Shown one piece after another: positions 34,326-47,389 of a stretch of DNA of 64,000 nt. Source of the stretch: Acholoe squamosa (Eukaryota > Annelida > Polychaeta > Phyllodocida > Polynoidae). The notes under the pieces were generated by a model. It was given only the letters and a program-made list of their open reading frames with translations. It did no database searches and was not told the origin of the DNA. Each line of letters begins with the position of its first letter. The stretch's first letter is position 1. The translations under genes and the position numbers were made by a program. The stretch covers positions 20,324,324 through 20,388,323 of the forward strand of contig OX439037.1 of the NCBI GenBank assembly GCA_949317995.1, read 5' to 3'.

Positions 34326-35078
34326 CAGGGGGCTGTTTCAAAACTTTTAGATATTTGTGGATCAACATGGAACAAAATTTAGTAGAGCTTTTAGCGCTTA
34401 ATATAACCAATTTAAAAGTGCCAATTTTATAATATATCAATCTGTTTCAGAACTAAATACAACACAAATAGGGCAACGTCGATATCAGGGTGTGCATCTC
34501 TCCTATATTAAGATAGCAACTTTTGAAACAGATTGATATATTAGGAAACTAACACTATTAGGCCTCAAAATGTGGTTATATTTAAGTTTATACACTCTGA
34601 CAATGCTTCTTCAAACCATTAACATTCTCTCTTGGCTAATTGTATGCTAGTATGTCCCTGATATTTCTTTATAGACATTTTGATAGTGAATTGGAATAAC
34701 TACCAAGCTAAAAGATACTAAGTCACTGAATTCTAGTGGATATATGTGTAATACACATACTTTACCCCCATATGAATAATTTCATCAGAGTTACATTTTT
34801 GATTTCCTCAATATATTTTACGTGTACCTCAGAGGTCCACATAGAAATCCAGTTTTGAAACAAGCAAAAATATGATATTTCAGGTAATATAACATCTTTT
34901 GGTGACATTTAATCCATTCTGAAACAGATTGGCTTTGGCTGTAAATATTAGGCACTATGCCATAATTCGATATAGCAGACATTAAAATATCAAATATAGC
35001 ACCAAAAGCCAACATAGCAACTTTAGAAACAGAGTTGCCTTATATGTCTACTGATAGAGGTTTTGAAACAGGCCCCTG
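34326..35078. mobile_element. hAT-like MITE, 753 bp
   Basis: The left end CAGGGGGCTGTTTCAAAAC is mirrored by the right end, read back as CAGGGGCCTGTTTCAAAAC, a 19-bp terminal inverted repeat with one mismatch. The CAGGG start is typical of hAT. The flanks GCCTCTC and GCCTCCC look like a decayed 7-8-bp target duplication. Inside are repeated 'gttttgaaacag' and 'atatatcaatctgtttcag' strings in both orientations, so the interior can also fold. It has no coding capacity. Confidence 0.75.
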
Positions 35079-35089
35079 GCCTCCCAGCA

Positions 35090-38000
35090 AATACTCCTAC
35101 CCGTGCTGTATCGGGCCGATTGAGAAAACTGGGCCAAATTGAATTGTATAACGGTCTGAAGGAGCACACTGCCAGCAGGTACCTTTTGTCATTTCCCCTC
35201 CCAAGTTGATTCAATTTGAACCTAGCCTATGAGCATCTCCCTATCGGAAAAGAGGTAATTCTGCACATCCTCCTAGTTGCTCTGTGTATAGCAATGATTG
35301 CAATAGGCAGTTGTGAAAATATAAGGGAATTGGCAGATGCACTCACAATACCATTGTGATTTAGCTTGTATAGAGTGACAGGAACACGATATTATCTGAT
35401 TCCCCGACTCTGTTTCATTATCAGTGACAGGGTGCCAATATTCTGAAGAGCAGAATGGTAATTGCTGGCGATATAAGATGCTACATAGCTTTTATAAAAG
35501 GAAGGCAATGTGTAGAAAATACACTGTCATATAACTGTAAGACAGAGCTCTGGCACTTTATGATTGGATCAAGACCGTCTGTACATTCCCAGCAACATCT
35601 ATCTATGGCAATTCAATGTATAGCCTTAATGAATATCATCAGTTTTTTGGGCACTTCTTTCTTTATTGGAAATGATTGTATAAAACTGTTGTCATTTTCT
35701 ACCTGTTTTGAAAATTACAAATCCGAAATTGGGAATTCTTTTTCTCCTTGACATGTACTTGGTCAAGTTGAGCTGTAAGCTCAGATCAACAAACATGGCC
35801 AATCTGAGCCAGTCCAACTTGACACTATGAGAAGAGCAAATTCTGTTCCTCAAAATATTTTTCAAACCTTTAGTCAGAGAATACCTTCATCTGCTGCATT
35901 CAATATATGTGACATGTACAGGGAATAGGGACCTTAATGCACCCTGCACTAAGGGCCCTTTTTGCAGATCCTGTCACATATACCTAATGCATTTCCTTGA
36001 TATGTCGAGTTAAATCTACACACTATCGATACTGTTGGGTCGGATGAAATATGTATATCCAAAATTACTCAATTTCTGTAACAATTAGAGAAAATGATCT
36101 TAATCCTGAAACATCATGAGACCCTTTGAATGAGGATTACATCTGAAATGAAGCTAATGAATAGACTTGTACCTCTCTGTTATGATATGCAACATATATA
36201 TTTGATAGTTTACACCTAGTGGCTTAATCATGGAATTACAAGGGAAGTGGATACTATTCTATTTAGAATAATAGACGGCTGGTCTCTCCAAAATACTATA
36301 TAATTATCATCTATAGAAAGACCTATAGTATAACGATGGGTGGATATATTGAAGATGCAAGAAATGAGTACTGCTGCCCCATTGTAGGATCCAGTAGGTT
36401 GACCATTAGAAGAACACCAATGTTACAGCTCTCGACATATCACTGTGGTGTTCGCTTAGTATGAGGCAAAGGTTGTGTCACTAAGAACAGGGAATCCCTT
36501 GAGACCTATCACGTAGAGAAGGCTCTGGCAGTTGGCTTGGGCAGCTTCCTCAACCTGTCCCTGTTACCACGAGCAGCTCACGTCTATAATCAGCCCCATA
36601 GGTCACTCGCCAACAGGGGAAGGTTGACTTCTTTCAGTCTGGCTACAATTTGGCAGAGAATGTTAAGGATTATGTCTCAATCAATGCCTTTTTTCTATGT
36701 GAATTATGTTTTACAGGCAGCCTCTTGACAAAGTCTGGATAGCCAATACTTAGTACTTGAATTACTTTGTTTCTACCAAGACTTAGTGATGCTGTAGCTT
36801 GATGATGCAAATTCGTTGTAGAGTAATGCATATAAATTTGGCCAAATTTGTTAGAACCGATTGGAAACAAATACTGGAGGGTGTTTCCCATGGCTCTGTT
36901 TGAAATGGCTCAGTGCGTTCAAGGAAGGTAATTGAAGGGTTTCTGAACTGGGCGTGCTCTGAAAGGGTTGATCCTACTGAATAATGTGTGGGCCAACGGG
37001 CAAGAACGCGCCTCCAGGGGTGGAGACTTTTAGTACTGGACTTGACAACCTGGGAGCAATATATGGGTACAACACTGAAAAATAAGCAAAAAATGGTTTA
37101 TACCAATTTTTGATGGGGAATCCAGTGGTATGCTTAGAATTATCCCATCTCCACTGAAAAAGACTGTAAAAGGAATGTTTGTTGCCATGGCAACATAAAC
37201 AATTGACATATATGGCAATTTCCAATTATTTTTCAAAATCCCTTCAGGAAATCAGAACTGAAATGAGAGCTCAACAACTTCTTCTAGAACCAGTTTTACA
37301 ATATAAAAGTCATATTTCTTTGGTTATTTTTCCACAAAACTGTAATTTTTTTGCATTATAAGTATTTATGATAGGATATAACGCATTTAGAGTTTATTTG
37401 CCAGTTTCAGTTGCACATTGCAACCTATGTTTGACAAGCAATTATAGCAAAACTACAGGGTATATTTTAGCTCATTAAGATATCTCATTTTAAAGCCTGT
37501 GACTTAAAACTTAAAAAACGATTTCTCCCCTGGAGGCATGTTTTCCCTCATCTGGCCACATGTATGTGTGTGGGAGAGGGAACTGGTATTTGAGAGGTAT
37601 AGATGCAGATATATCATTATAACGTGTGTACCACCAACAGAACACACATCACAACGGTACCTCCTGGAGCCATACTTATCTATAGTCATTATAGCTACCA
37701 CATGTCGATAGGATAATACCCTAAAGCTACTTTTCAAATACACAAATGTCACACAAATCCTCTTGAATAAACAAACCCAACTGAAAGCCTACAGTGTCAA
37801 ATTTCTATTTCTTTTAAATCACAGTCTACTTTCTATAATTTTGCTTTAGGCATAGCTAATGTGTTGTGCCAGTCTATGGAATTCCATGGCAGTATCACTA
37901 GATTATGTTCATTCTTCAGCATCGATGCTATTTCCTTTATTATTATCATAATCCCAATAGAACATTGGGGATTTGTGTTGGATGCATCGATGGATGCCGA

Positions 38001-38790
38001 TCACGGCAAGACCATATTATTATCTAGTCAGTTGAGCCCCCAGGCCCTATCCACCAAACGATTTAAAATGGAATACACACATGCACACAAAAAAGATTAA
38101 ACAAAACTTATAAACGGCCATTTGATACTACAGCGCCTATATTATATAAGCTGCTGGTGGATATATAGCATAGTTTGGGAGATCAATAGGGGTGCTATAG
38201 TTGTACAGGTGATGGGTGGTGGAGGTGGTGTTATATTGTGGGAAGCTGCTGATGCAAGTCAGGTATTGACAGAACCCATCACAAAGAGTTCAATCTTCTG
38301 CCAAATTAGTGTTGTCTCATACCCTGCCTCTGCACACTCACCTTCAAAGGTGACATGTCATAATAGCCTATAAGGGCCTTTTGGTATTGCAAATCACGAG
38401 ATACATCACACAGAAGCATCTCCAGGGGTGAACATGTAGGCGCTTAGGATGAGGCGCACGTACATGGCGGCTATTGGAAGGTAGGGATCACAGCATAGTT
38501 ACCTACTCTAAGGGCCCAGGTTTACATTTAGGTGTATAGCTGATTTTCCTTTTCTCTTCACCATTCCCCTTGTTTATATAACACTGTATCAATGTGTATA
38601 ACGTAGACAGCCATGGCGTATCATAGTACATATAAAATAATTTCCACAGGGAAACACTATGTCTTCCCCACATGTTTGCTCATAAGAAATAAAATCATTT
38701 GACAAGTATGGTTATGAATGACGGGGGGTTGAGTTTGTTTTAAGGCAGTTTGGCTGTAAGCTATATTAGAGAAGGAGATGCAGAACTTAA
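35090..38790. other. No gene; one X-box palindrome
   Basis: AT-rich DNA with short chance open frames only. The only site I single out is the X-box palindrome at 37,181-37,194. Confidence 0.55.
37181..37194. promoter_or_regulatory. Perfect RFX X-box palindrome
   Basis: GTTGCCATGGCAAC, identical to 13,683-13,696, but the surrounding sequence does not match that repeat family. Confidence 0.35.
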
Positions 38791-38799
38791 GATAAATTA

Positions 38800-39600
38800 A
38801 ATAGGATCTACTCGTCATTGCCCGTATACTCAACTGTATTTATATACCCAGCTATCAACCTAACTGAAAGTGTGCAGTGTTACTCCAATCTATATTGAAA
38901 TACACTTCCCACTTATTTTAAAACATACTTTCATCTATATCATCCTGACTTGGAGTCATACATTTAAAGTCAGCAGTAAACCCTGTTTTCTATGGCTGCT
39001 GTGACAGCGGTATTCACAACCATTTTAGCGGCCAGTAAGCGGGATGGCAGCCATCACAATGGAGGTACACTAATTCTGCCTGTCTGTAATGAATCTTAGC
39101 CATTGCTCATTCATCTCAAACCCTCAAGCATTGCATGGTGTATCAATGTCACAGGGCAATTTGATGCTACATTCAAGTTTACTCTTCATAATATCATATA
39201 AATATAATCATGCAATGGCCACTCCCCAAGACTTGGCATGATGCACCAGTGCATTAATGGTGAGTTACTCACCCGTGATGCATGAATGCATCATTATTTA
39301 ACCCATGAATGATTTACTCAGACCCTGCCTTAAGCTGTTTTGGCCAATGGATCGCATGTCTAGTTACCAATAGTGAAAGCATTCCATTAATGAGGACGCT
39401 GCAGAAGTTGGGACCTCATCAATTCAATCTAGAGGGAAGAGAGTGGTCGGGCAAATAAAACATGGATTGATGAGGTGTGTCTACCCTCCCCTGAGAGCTT
39501 GCATTATCACATTAGCCTGGAGCCTACACAGATGGAGGTCATCGTCCTTGGTGTTAAACTCAAGTTTTTGAACAACCTATTCTAGCAGTCCTCTGATTCC
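38800..39600 (+). repeat. Diverged duplicated segment, copy 1
   Basis: It aligns in direct orientation with 47,390-48,650. Shared landmarks are 'tcaacctaact', 'actccaatct', 'aaaacatacttt', 'ctgacttggag', 'gtaaaccctgtttt', 'tggcagccatcacaat', 'ttccattaatgagga' and 'cacacag..ggaggtca'. Identity is perhaps 70-75%. It lacks the G-run element present in copy 2, so it preserves the empty target site near 38,852. Confidence 0.7.
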
Positions 39601-40489
39601 TTCTGTTTTCTACCATAACACCTAATCTAGGGGATTCCGTTCAAAACCTGCTTGTGTCCTAAAACCTATTGTCGAAGTCTCCCTCGGCTTATGACAGGGG
39701 CTTCGAAAAGAATGATCAGTCAGTGGTCTCCCGGTGGTTGCAGCCCTCCCCACTGGTGATGGTCTGGTGGTGGGTGTTGGTACAGCAGTGGAGTTCCAAA
39801 CCCCTTGGCAATATAGAAAATGTTACATATTTCATAGATCACAACACCAATGAAAATCAAGGGATATAAATATATGGAAATCAGCAAAAGATACTGTCAA
39901 GGCTATTTTTCACCCGCAAATATGTACTGTCGGAAATCATTATGTTTAGGAGACACAGGAAGGATTTTCGGAAAAGACATAACGATAGTAGAAATTAATG
40001 GAATTGGTTCTGGACGTGGGCAGGGGCACAGAGCCGACCCAAAGGCTTGAACTTCAGAAAAATCAGCCTTTATCATTCTGCTTAAAGACCATTTCAGCAG
40101 TTCAGACCCTCTGTGAAGCTTATAAATCTAGCCTGAAGTTAGGGTGTGGCCTATATATGTGGAGTATTGCCTATATACACTACAGTAAGGAACAGTACTT
40201 TTAACAGCAAATGAATGACGCAGCTATATGCATAAAAATCAACTTCTGGCATTATGCCTCTAAATAGCTCTTAGCTCCTAAATGGGTCTACGTGCAAGCC
40301 AGGAGTAACGCCAGAACGTCAGTGCTATTTTTGTAATAATAAATGCTTGCTTCAGATATACCATGCTTTATTACTAAGTCTAGACCAATCATGATGCCAT
40401 GGTCATATTTCGTTCGTGATAGAACACAACATGAAAAGTGATGATACATCATACCCAGCAAATTGTTGTGACTCCTCGTCAACCTGTGT

Positions 40490-41190
40490 GAAGTGGCTCA
40501 CACATGTCGCTAGATGGAACACTAAGTCACTATAGCAGGAGATCACCAGGAATAGCAATGGTGGTGATCACATGTCCTCACCTCAGATGGCGAGGATGGT
40601 GATCACTCAGACTCACCAGGGATGGCGACGCGGGTGATCACTCACCTCGCTAGATGAAACACGCACCTCACCATAGCACATGTTCACCAGGGATGGCGAG
40701 GGTCGTGATCACTCATCCTCACCAGGGATGGCGACATGAGTGATCACTTATCCTCACCAGGGATGGCGACATGAATGATCACTCACTTCGCTAGATGAGA
40801 CGCACACCACGTCATAATGCACATTCACCACGGATGGCAAGGATTGTGATCAGTCACCTCGCTAGATAAAACGCGTACCTCATGATAGCACAGGTTCACC
40901 ACAGAGGGTGAGGATCTTGATCACCCACACTCACCAGGGATGGGGACACGAGTGATCACTCACCTCGCTAGATGAAAGGCACACCATGCCATAGCGCATG
41001 TTCACCACGGTTGGCGAGGATCGTGATGACTCACACTCACCAGGGATGGCAAGGCGGTTGATCACTCACCTTGCTAGATGAAACGCGCACCACGTCATAG
41101 CACAGGTTCACCATGGATGGCGAGAGTGGTGATCACTCAGACTCACCAGCAATGGCAATGCTGGTGATCACTCACCTTGTTAGATGAAAA
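40490..41190 (+). repeat. Minisatellite with ~35-bp base unit and higher-order structure
   Basis: Units carry 'tcaccagggatggcga' and 'gtgatcactcac'. The longer marker 'cgctagatgaaac' recurs at about 40,509, 40,649, 40,788, 40,860, 40,965, 41,069 and 41,176. These steps are about 140, 139, 72, 105, 104 and 107 bp, close to 4, 4, 2, 3, 3 and 3 times 35. Each unit centres on the palindrome GTGATCAC. Confidence 0.9.
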
Positions 41191-41524
41191 GCTCATGATC
41201 ATCGACATTGGTAATCATGCAGCCTCACATCTGCCAGATCAAAGTATGTTTTGCCAGAGAAGGTATTGCCATATGTATCTTCCCTCTAACCACAGACAAG
41301 GTGTTCATGTTGATATTGCCCTATGTATTTTTCCTGTAACCAGAGAAAAGGTGTTTAGGGATAGTTGCTTTCATTTTAGAGATACCTCTATCTAAATTCA
41401 ATTGATATTATCTCTATATAATCTTGTTTGATTCAACTCTGAAGTATTACATGGAAATCAGTGTGAAACAAAGCACATTTGATACGTATGGGACTTATAC
41501 TTCATGCCCACACTTCCTAGATAG

Positions 41525-41990
41525 GCTACATGTTGAACAGTGGTGCTGTCTCAACAACTTTGGCAATGGTGGTGATAAGTTGCCACTGTAAGTGAGAGTG
41601 AGTGACAGATGATGCAATCCTTAGAGAACATTGACTTGGAGTGACACAAATTCACGTATTGAGTGAGACCAATGTTGGCAATGGTGGTGATAAGTCACCA
41701 TTTTGAGAGAAGATTAACTAGGAGTGATACACACTCACGCAGTGAGTGAGAGCCATGTGTCAATGCAGGTGAAAAGTTGCCATTCTGACTGAGAGTTGAC
41801 AGGCAGTGGCACATACTCACGCAGTGAGTTAGATCCATGTTGGCGATGGTGGTGATAAGTCACCATGCTTTGTGAGGGATGACAAGGGTCGGCACATACT
41901 CACGCAGTGAGTGAGATCATGTTGGCGACTGTTGTGATAAATCGCCATGCCATGTGAGACTGACACAGAGTGGCGAAAATCAATGTTGGC
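41525..41990 (+). repeat. Second minisatellite, ~82-bp unit (first step longer)
   Basis: Units share 'tgttggcgatggtggtgata', then 'agtcaccat' and 'cacatactcacgcagtgagt'. Steps are roughly 116, 80, 82 and 84 bp. The motif 'ggcgatggtggtgat' echoes the neighbouring 35-bp array, so the two arrays may share an origin. Confidence 0.85.
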
Positions 41991-41999
41991 ATATTTTAG

Positions 42000-43740
42000 G
42001 AATAAACATGTCTCATATCCTGCCTCTGCACGTATTCATAGTTCGATTTGAAATTGTTGGTAAATGTTTCAAGAGAAGGAACGCATTGATGCTACTTTTG
42101 TCTGATAAAGGCCCAGTGGTACCTTTCTGATGGATAGAGACGATGTAGTTGGGATATATGTCTTTTGGCTGAATCCATTACTTCAGTTTACCAAAATGCA
42201 CGGTAAAGTCACCACCTGTTAATTGTAAAACGCCATATGGAACACTACGGAGACAAGGTACTGGCCAGTCAATTTTATTGGGTGGGGACGCTTTGGACAA
42301 TCGATTCCTTTTGGGTAGCTAAGCCCAAAACTATCCTGAATACTTGGAGGAAATTGTGCCATGGAGCTATTTCCAAATGTATTCCCTTGCTACAACCCTC
42401 CTTTGGAAAGGATCTAGAAATGGATGGAGGTAGATATCAGATTCTGGCCTACAAAGTTCCATTATTTGATGTACTTCTAAGTCACTTTGCAGATCCTGGA
42501 CTTGACACTGTGTTGTCCTGGAGTATTATGCGCTATGCAGTACTAGGAATGTGCACTTTTGGATTCCACTCTTTCGGTGTTTTAAATGGCCTCATGTAGG
42601 CCACTGAAGACCCTCTCCCCCTTTCTCTCGATGTGAATTTCCCTATCAAAATCTCATTAGCTGCAATCATCATGATTGTTTGGATATAGAATCACTGGCT
42701 ATGTAATGTTTGAAACCATTATTCAAGTGCTAATACCGACTATTTAGAATGAGTCCGTTGGACAACTACAGTTAATCACTACCCCTTCGGGGCATGCTGC
42801 AAAGTGTCAATTCATTTTATGGCTGGACTAAGGAAGTAGACACTGTAAATTGTATTGATATTTGCTAGTCTGAGATGGAAATATAGATTCAAACCAAGAG
42901 ACTTTTATGAAGACTCCTGGGTATTTACTCCCAATTGACCAAATCCACACTAGATGGACATGCGATTTCTCCCTTTAGAATGGTGGTGGGCTTCATTGAC
43001 ATTACCAGTGGGATGTGCAGTAGACAGCAAGGAGCCACAATCTCAATCCTGTGGGGCTGCCAACATTTGCCATGCATATATAGTAAAAAGTAGGGGGTAG
43101 GCTAGACGGAACAGACCAGTGTATAACTAGCGTGTATCTACGCTGGCAGTAGGGTCTGGCCTCTCGGGACTGGTCCAGCTTCCCACCATCGTTTTGATTC
43201 TCAGGTGCAAGACATGATACTAAGGAATGCCTATTTATAATCCATGGATACTTAAATTCTTACCCAACCTGCATTTATCCAGTTTCTGTATGAATAAGTG
43301 TCTGTCTACACTTTGTATTTCCACACTTTTTTTACTGCCAGCAATTCTTCATGTTTTCACAGTTTGTAATGTCCCCACTAGACGGAGCAGTGATAGTTAT
43401 GCCACTAGTGCTGCCACCATTCCCCTGGTGTAGAGGTCTAAATCTAGCCCGCACGAAGTTTGAAGCTTAGCAAGATGGAGGATTTGTGGCCACCAGTCCC
43501 ACTTCAGACACAAGACACCTGGATTTACTCAATTTCTGTGCATGTTGGGAGATTCTGGAGGTGCATTCTTATTTGTCAAAATCCACCAATTTTGGTCAAA
43601 ACGATGCTCTGTTTTCCTTCCATCCCACATTGCTATAAACCTATTGCCGACGGCTATGATAATAAGGCGTCGGTCAGCTGACTAGGGGTAGGTCAGGTAT
43701 TATTGAGCAGTATTGGGAAAGCCTACAATGTAATACCTTG
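42000..43740. other. No confident gene; one 120-codon open frame
   Basis: The + strand frame 42,237-42,599 (120 codons) is the longest unassigned frame here. It reads KTILNTWRKLCHGAISKCIP in the middle and shows no domain I can name. It could be LINE debris or chance. Confidence 0.3.
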
Positions 43741-43744
43741 GGTA

Positions 43745-45830
43745 TGGAATGAGGTATGGACTACGAGTACACATGTCATCGGACTACAAGGACATGATAG
43801 ATCTAGAGGATTTTGCAGATACCATAAGTATCATTCATCTGCTTACTGAAGCCATATCAATTAGGATCGCTGCTTTCCTCTGTAATGCAATAAACAGGCA
43901 TAGAGGATTTATAACAGATGCAGATTCTATATATAGCGGAATATGTGGTCTGCGGCGGGCCTCCCTTAATGCTCTAGAAACAGACCGATGCCCTCCACGC
44001 AAGGATTCAACTACCCACTGGTTTGAATGTCCTATCCTTGAACAGACTCCAGACAATGCTGAGTTGATTGGCTTCATCAAGTATGGCTTCCCAGTGGGCT
44101 ACATGAGCCCTGTCAGTGACACAAGTGATATACCAAACCATCCCAACGCCACAGAATTTCCCCAACACGTGGATTATTTTTCAGCCACCAAAATTTCCCT
44201 AGGCACCATACAGGGCCCCTTCGCTGCCCCCCCTTCCATCTATGGGCCCACGTTTCCCCGATGATGTCAAGGGAGAAGGCCACAAGCGATGCCCGTCGCA
44301 TTATCAAAGACTTGACCTATCCGGAGCAATGGTCAATTAATGCATTTGTCCTTAAGAATTGTGTGATGTGGATCGAGTGGGAGCACTCACTCCCCACAGT
44401 TGAAAGGCTAGTCACCAACCTGAAGTCAATGGGACGTGGTACATTTATGAGTACCCTGGAGATTACTCAGGCATATCGCAACTTCTCCAGTGATCCATTG
44501 GACTGGTCACTCCTGTGTGTGGCATGGCAAGACCAATACTACTGTGACAGCTCAATGCCATTTGGCACCCAGGCCTCCTCATACCACATGCAGCGAGTGG
44601 CCACAGCCATCGTAGACATCCTAAAAGCCAATGGCATTCACGGAATTATGTACCTCGATGACTTGATTATCATCGCCCCCAAACAATGTCATTAGCAGCG
44701 TCATACACATAGCCAAATGTGTGCACCCTGCCCACCTGTTTGTTGGATGCCTCCTGGAATATACCAATGTCAGCAGCGACATGCGCAGAGACATAAAGTG
44801 GGTGGTGGAGTTCACTGCACAATGGAACGGGGTTTCCCTCATAACCGATCAGGCATTCGCTAGTGAGGTATATGTCGACACATCCAGGGTGGGTATTGGT
44901 GCACATAACAGCAAGTATGCATACTCCCACCGCGTCACCCCCAATGACGACCCCATCCGAAACAGCACCCACCTTGAAGGTATCAACAAAGTTGTGGCCC
45001 TCCACACCTTCATTAAACCAGGTTACTCGGGCAAGACAATTCGCATACATTGCGATAACCAAGACAAGATTCTTCTCGCCTGGATGATAGAGGCTATGTT
45101 GGGGGGTCAGGTTTAGCTGGCAAACTCAACGTCCTGGCCGACCATCTCAGTAGGTCCATGGCCTCTGGAACCACCCAACGTGAAGCCTTCTGCATGTCCT
45201 GTCACTCGTCTGCCCCTGCCTACATGCCCTTGATAATGTCCACCCATACATATATTCCAGCTCTGGGGTACACATATGTTCAACATCTGGCAGCACATCG
45301 ACAGACCACCCCACATCGACAACACGCATGGACGTGCACAGACACCCCACGAGAGCCGACATAAAGCTGACAGAGAACACCCTCACCATGCAGGTAAAGT
45401 GGGCCAAAAACCTCCAGGGCTACAACCAGGAGAAGGTAGTGGTCATGGTAGTGGCCCGACCCCAAACAAACAATTCTGCATGATCCGGGCGCTCACGGAC
45501 CACTTTCGCGACGCCCCCACTCGCTCACCATCACGGCCTCTGATAATATTCCCAGCATTAACAAGGCCTGTGCCGACATCATACATCAGGAAGGTATGGG
45601 GCCAATCACTAAAGAACTCAAACTAGTCCCCTCACCTCTACACGTTGCACTCGCTGAGGAGGGCCACGGCCACCCAAGCCCACCTGGCCGGGTGCCTAGA
45701 AATAGACATACAGACATATGGGGGATGGTCAAGTCACTCACACCGATCATATATAGAGTGCAGAAGATCCTACAGGGTCAACAGGGCCATTCGGGCCATA
45801 CTAGCAATCTAAACACAGGGGCTTAGTAAA
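43745..45830 (+). mobile_element. Old, broken DIRS-like tyrosine-recombinase retroelement (fossil)
   Basis: The order of parts is a DIRS-type leader with GFIKYGFPVGY and VDYFSATKISLG, a reverse transcriptase core with the MYLDDLII box, RNase H-like text with LNVLADHLSRS, and a tyrosine recombinase end with an HSLRR box and GGWSS followed by Tyr. All lie on one strand in the correct order, so the whole polymerase-to-recombinase region is represented. It is broken by several frame interruptions and no terminal repeats could be found, so it is much older than the element at 27.5 kb. Its sequence is unlike that element and closer to classical DIRS than to Ngaro. Coordinates mark recognisable protein-like text only. 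Confidence 0.75.
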
Positions 45831-45839
45831 CTCCCCACA

Positions 45840-47385
45840 GACACTGACTCACCCATTCATATAACATACATATAAAATAATTTTATAAATATTATTTTAT
45901 CACCACCTCCATCCCATTCCTCCCCCACATATTTCACCCAAATTTGATTGGCAGGTTTGGCCCATTTTTTCTGGTAGTAATCAAATTTTGTGTTCATTTA
46001 TTCATACATCTTATCTGGTGTACTATATAACTATACCTCAGTCATATGTCTCAGTAAAATTTAAAGATAAAATAAATTTTACCACCCCACTCCTGGGGAT
46101 TCGCTGTAGTGGTCTGCAGCGGGCCAAGGGAGGCATGCCGGCTCACTACTGCCACCTGGGGACAACCACCTACACTATTATTCATCATCTTACCCCCTCA
46201 CTTACTTCACCCCCCCTGGTGTTAACCAATACAACCACATATCATATTCCCACCTCCAATACATACACTCTCCCCATTCCTTGTTCGTCCTCCATATCCC
46301 TCTTCCAATATTTCCCACCTGCCCACACCTTAAACCCAATACTCCCTTATCCACCCATGGCAGATATAATGCGTATTGTCCTAAAACACAATATAAAAGA
46401 TTTCATTCAGAGGTGATTTAGATTCACACCCTCAGAAATGTAGGTGTTATTATTACCCACTGAGATCAGGAGACGCTCCGTGTAAAGTTATTCTATGGGG
46501 CTAGTACATACGTCAACTGCCTTAGGGTGTGCTTTTTAAGTTAAAATTAGTATTTTGAAGGTTAGAAAATACATGTAGATGCAGGATAAATTGTGGATGT
46601 TGCAGTTCACAGGGCAGATTTCCCTTTAATTTGTTATACCTACATGCAAAAAGAAACGATGCTTATCTTATCGGGTTAGATTGGGATTGATGCTAATTTC
46701 GTGAAATCTCGTGAATATAGAAGTTCCCTTGTTTCCACCCATTATTTAGCTACTACCGTTCTGTCTAGGCGACAGACCTAACTTCCCCAGGAGGGTGTTG
46801 CTCCTATAGTAAAAGGAAGAGCTGGCTAAAAATGCCCTTGTTTCCAGTCCTTTCTTTTCATGTAGCTATGACTTGTCCCTTTTGTTGCTCACAAGTGGTC
46901 ATTCAAGTACGGTGCTAAAAAACGGGGATTTGAGTAGCTACCTAGTTGGGAGAAGTCAGTCAGTATAATAAAGTATAGAGCGTGTGACATTAGTAGGTAC
47001 CTGGTAGTGCAGCTCTCTCTATTTTAAACAAGGCAGGTGACTTTTCAGACTAATGTGGTGAGTGCAAGTACTTAGGTGAAGCAGTGCACGACTTGTTTAG
47101 AAAAGAGGGCACACACTCACAGCTCTTTTTACAATAAGAGCAACACCCTCCAGATGTCAAATAAAAGTGATCATCTACGTGAGGGCCACCATCAGTGCAG
47201 TGAAGAACAGGGAAGATTTTAAAAAGAGATATACCGCTTCTATTATGAGAGATATTTTAAAGCTCATTATCCTCGGGCTAGTAAGTACTGCACTAATGCT
47301 CCCATCTATTTTTACTTCTTGTCTAATCAGTATAGCAATGACATTCACAGGTACCTTGTTGTTATGGCACCTGGAATCGCTTTTA
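45840..47385. other. No gene seen
   Basis: CA-rich then AT-rich sequence. The 45,988-46,416 open frame is Thr/Pro-rich low-complexity text and is not supported as a gene. It might belong to the 3' end of the DIRS-like relic. Confidence 0.5.
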
Positions 47386-47389
47386 CAAT

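Noticed and set aside
40490-41990. Regular repeats with spacers, CRISPR-like at first sight
   Set aside because: Units are tandem without unique spacers and the window is clearly eukaryotic, so these are minisatellites.
42237-42599. 120-codon open frame as a possible LINE fragment
   Set aside because: A middle stretch (KTILNTWRKL) vaguely recalls LINE ORF2 tails, but no catalytic motif is present and neighbouring frames give nothing.
45988-46416. 142-codon + strand frame as a gene
   Set aside because: Thr/Pro/Tyr low-complexity text produced by CA-rich DNA.
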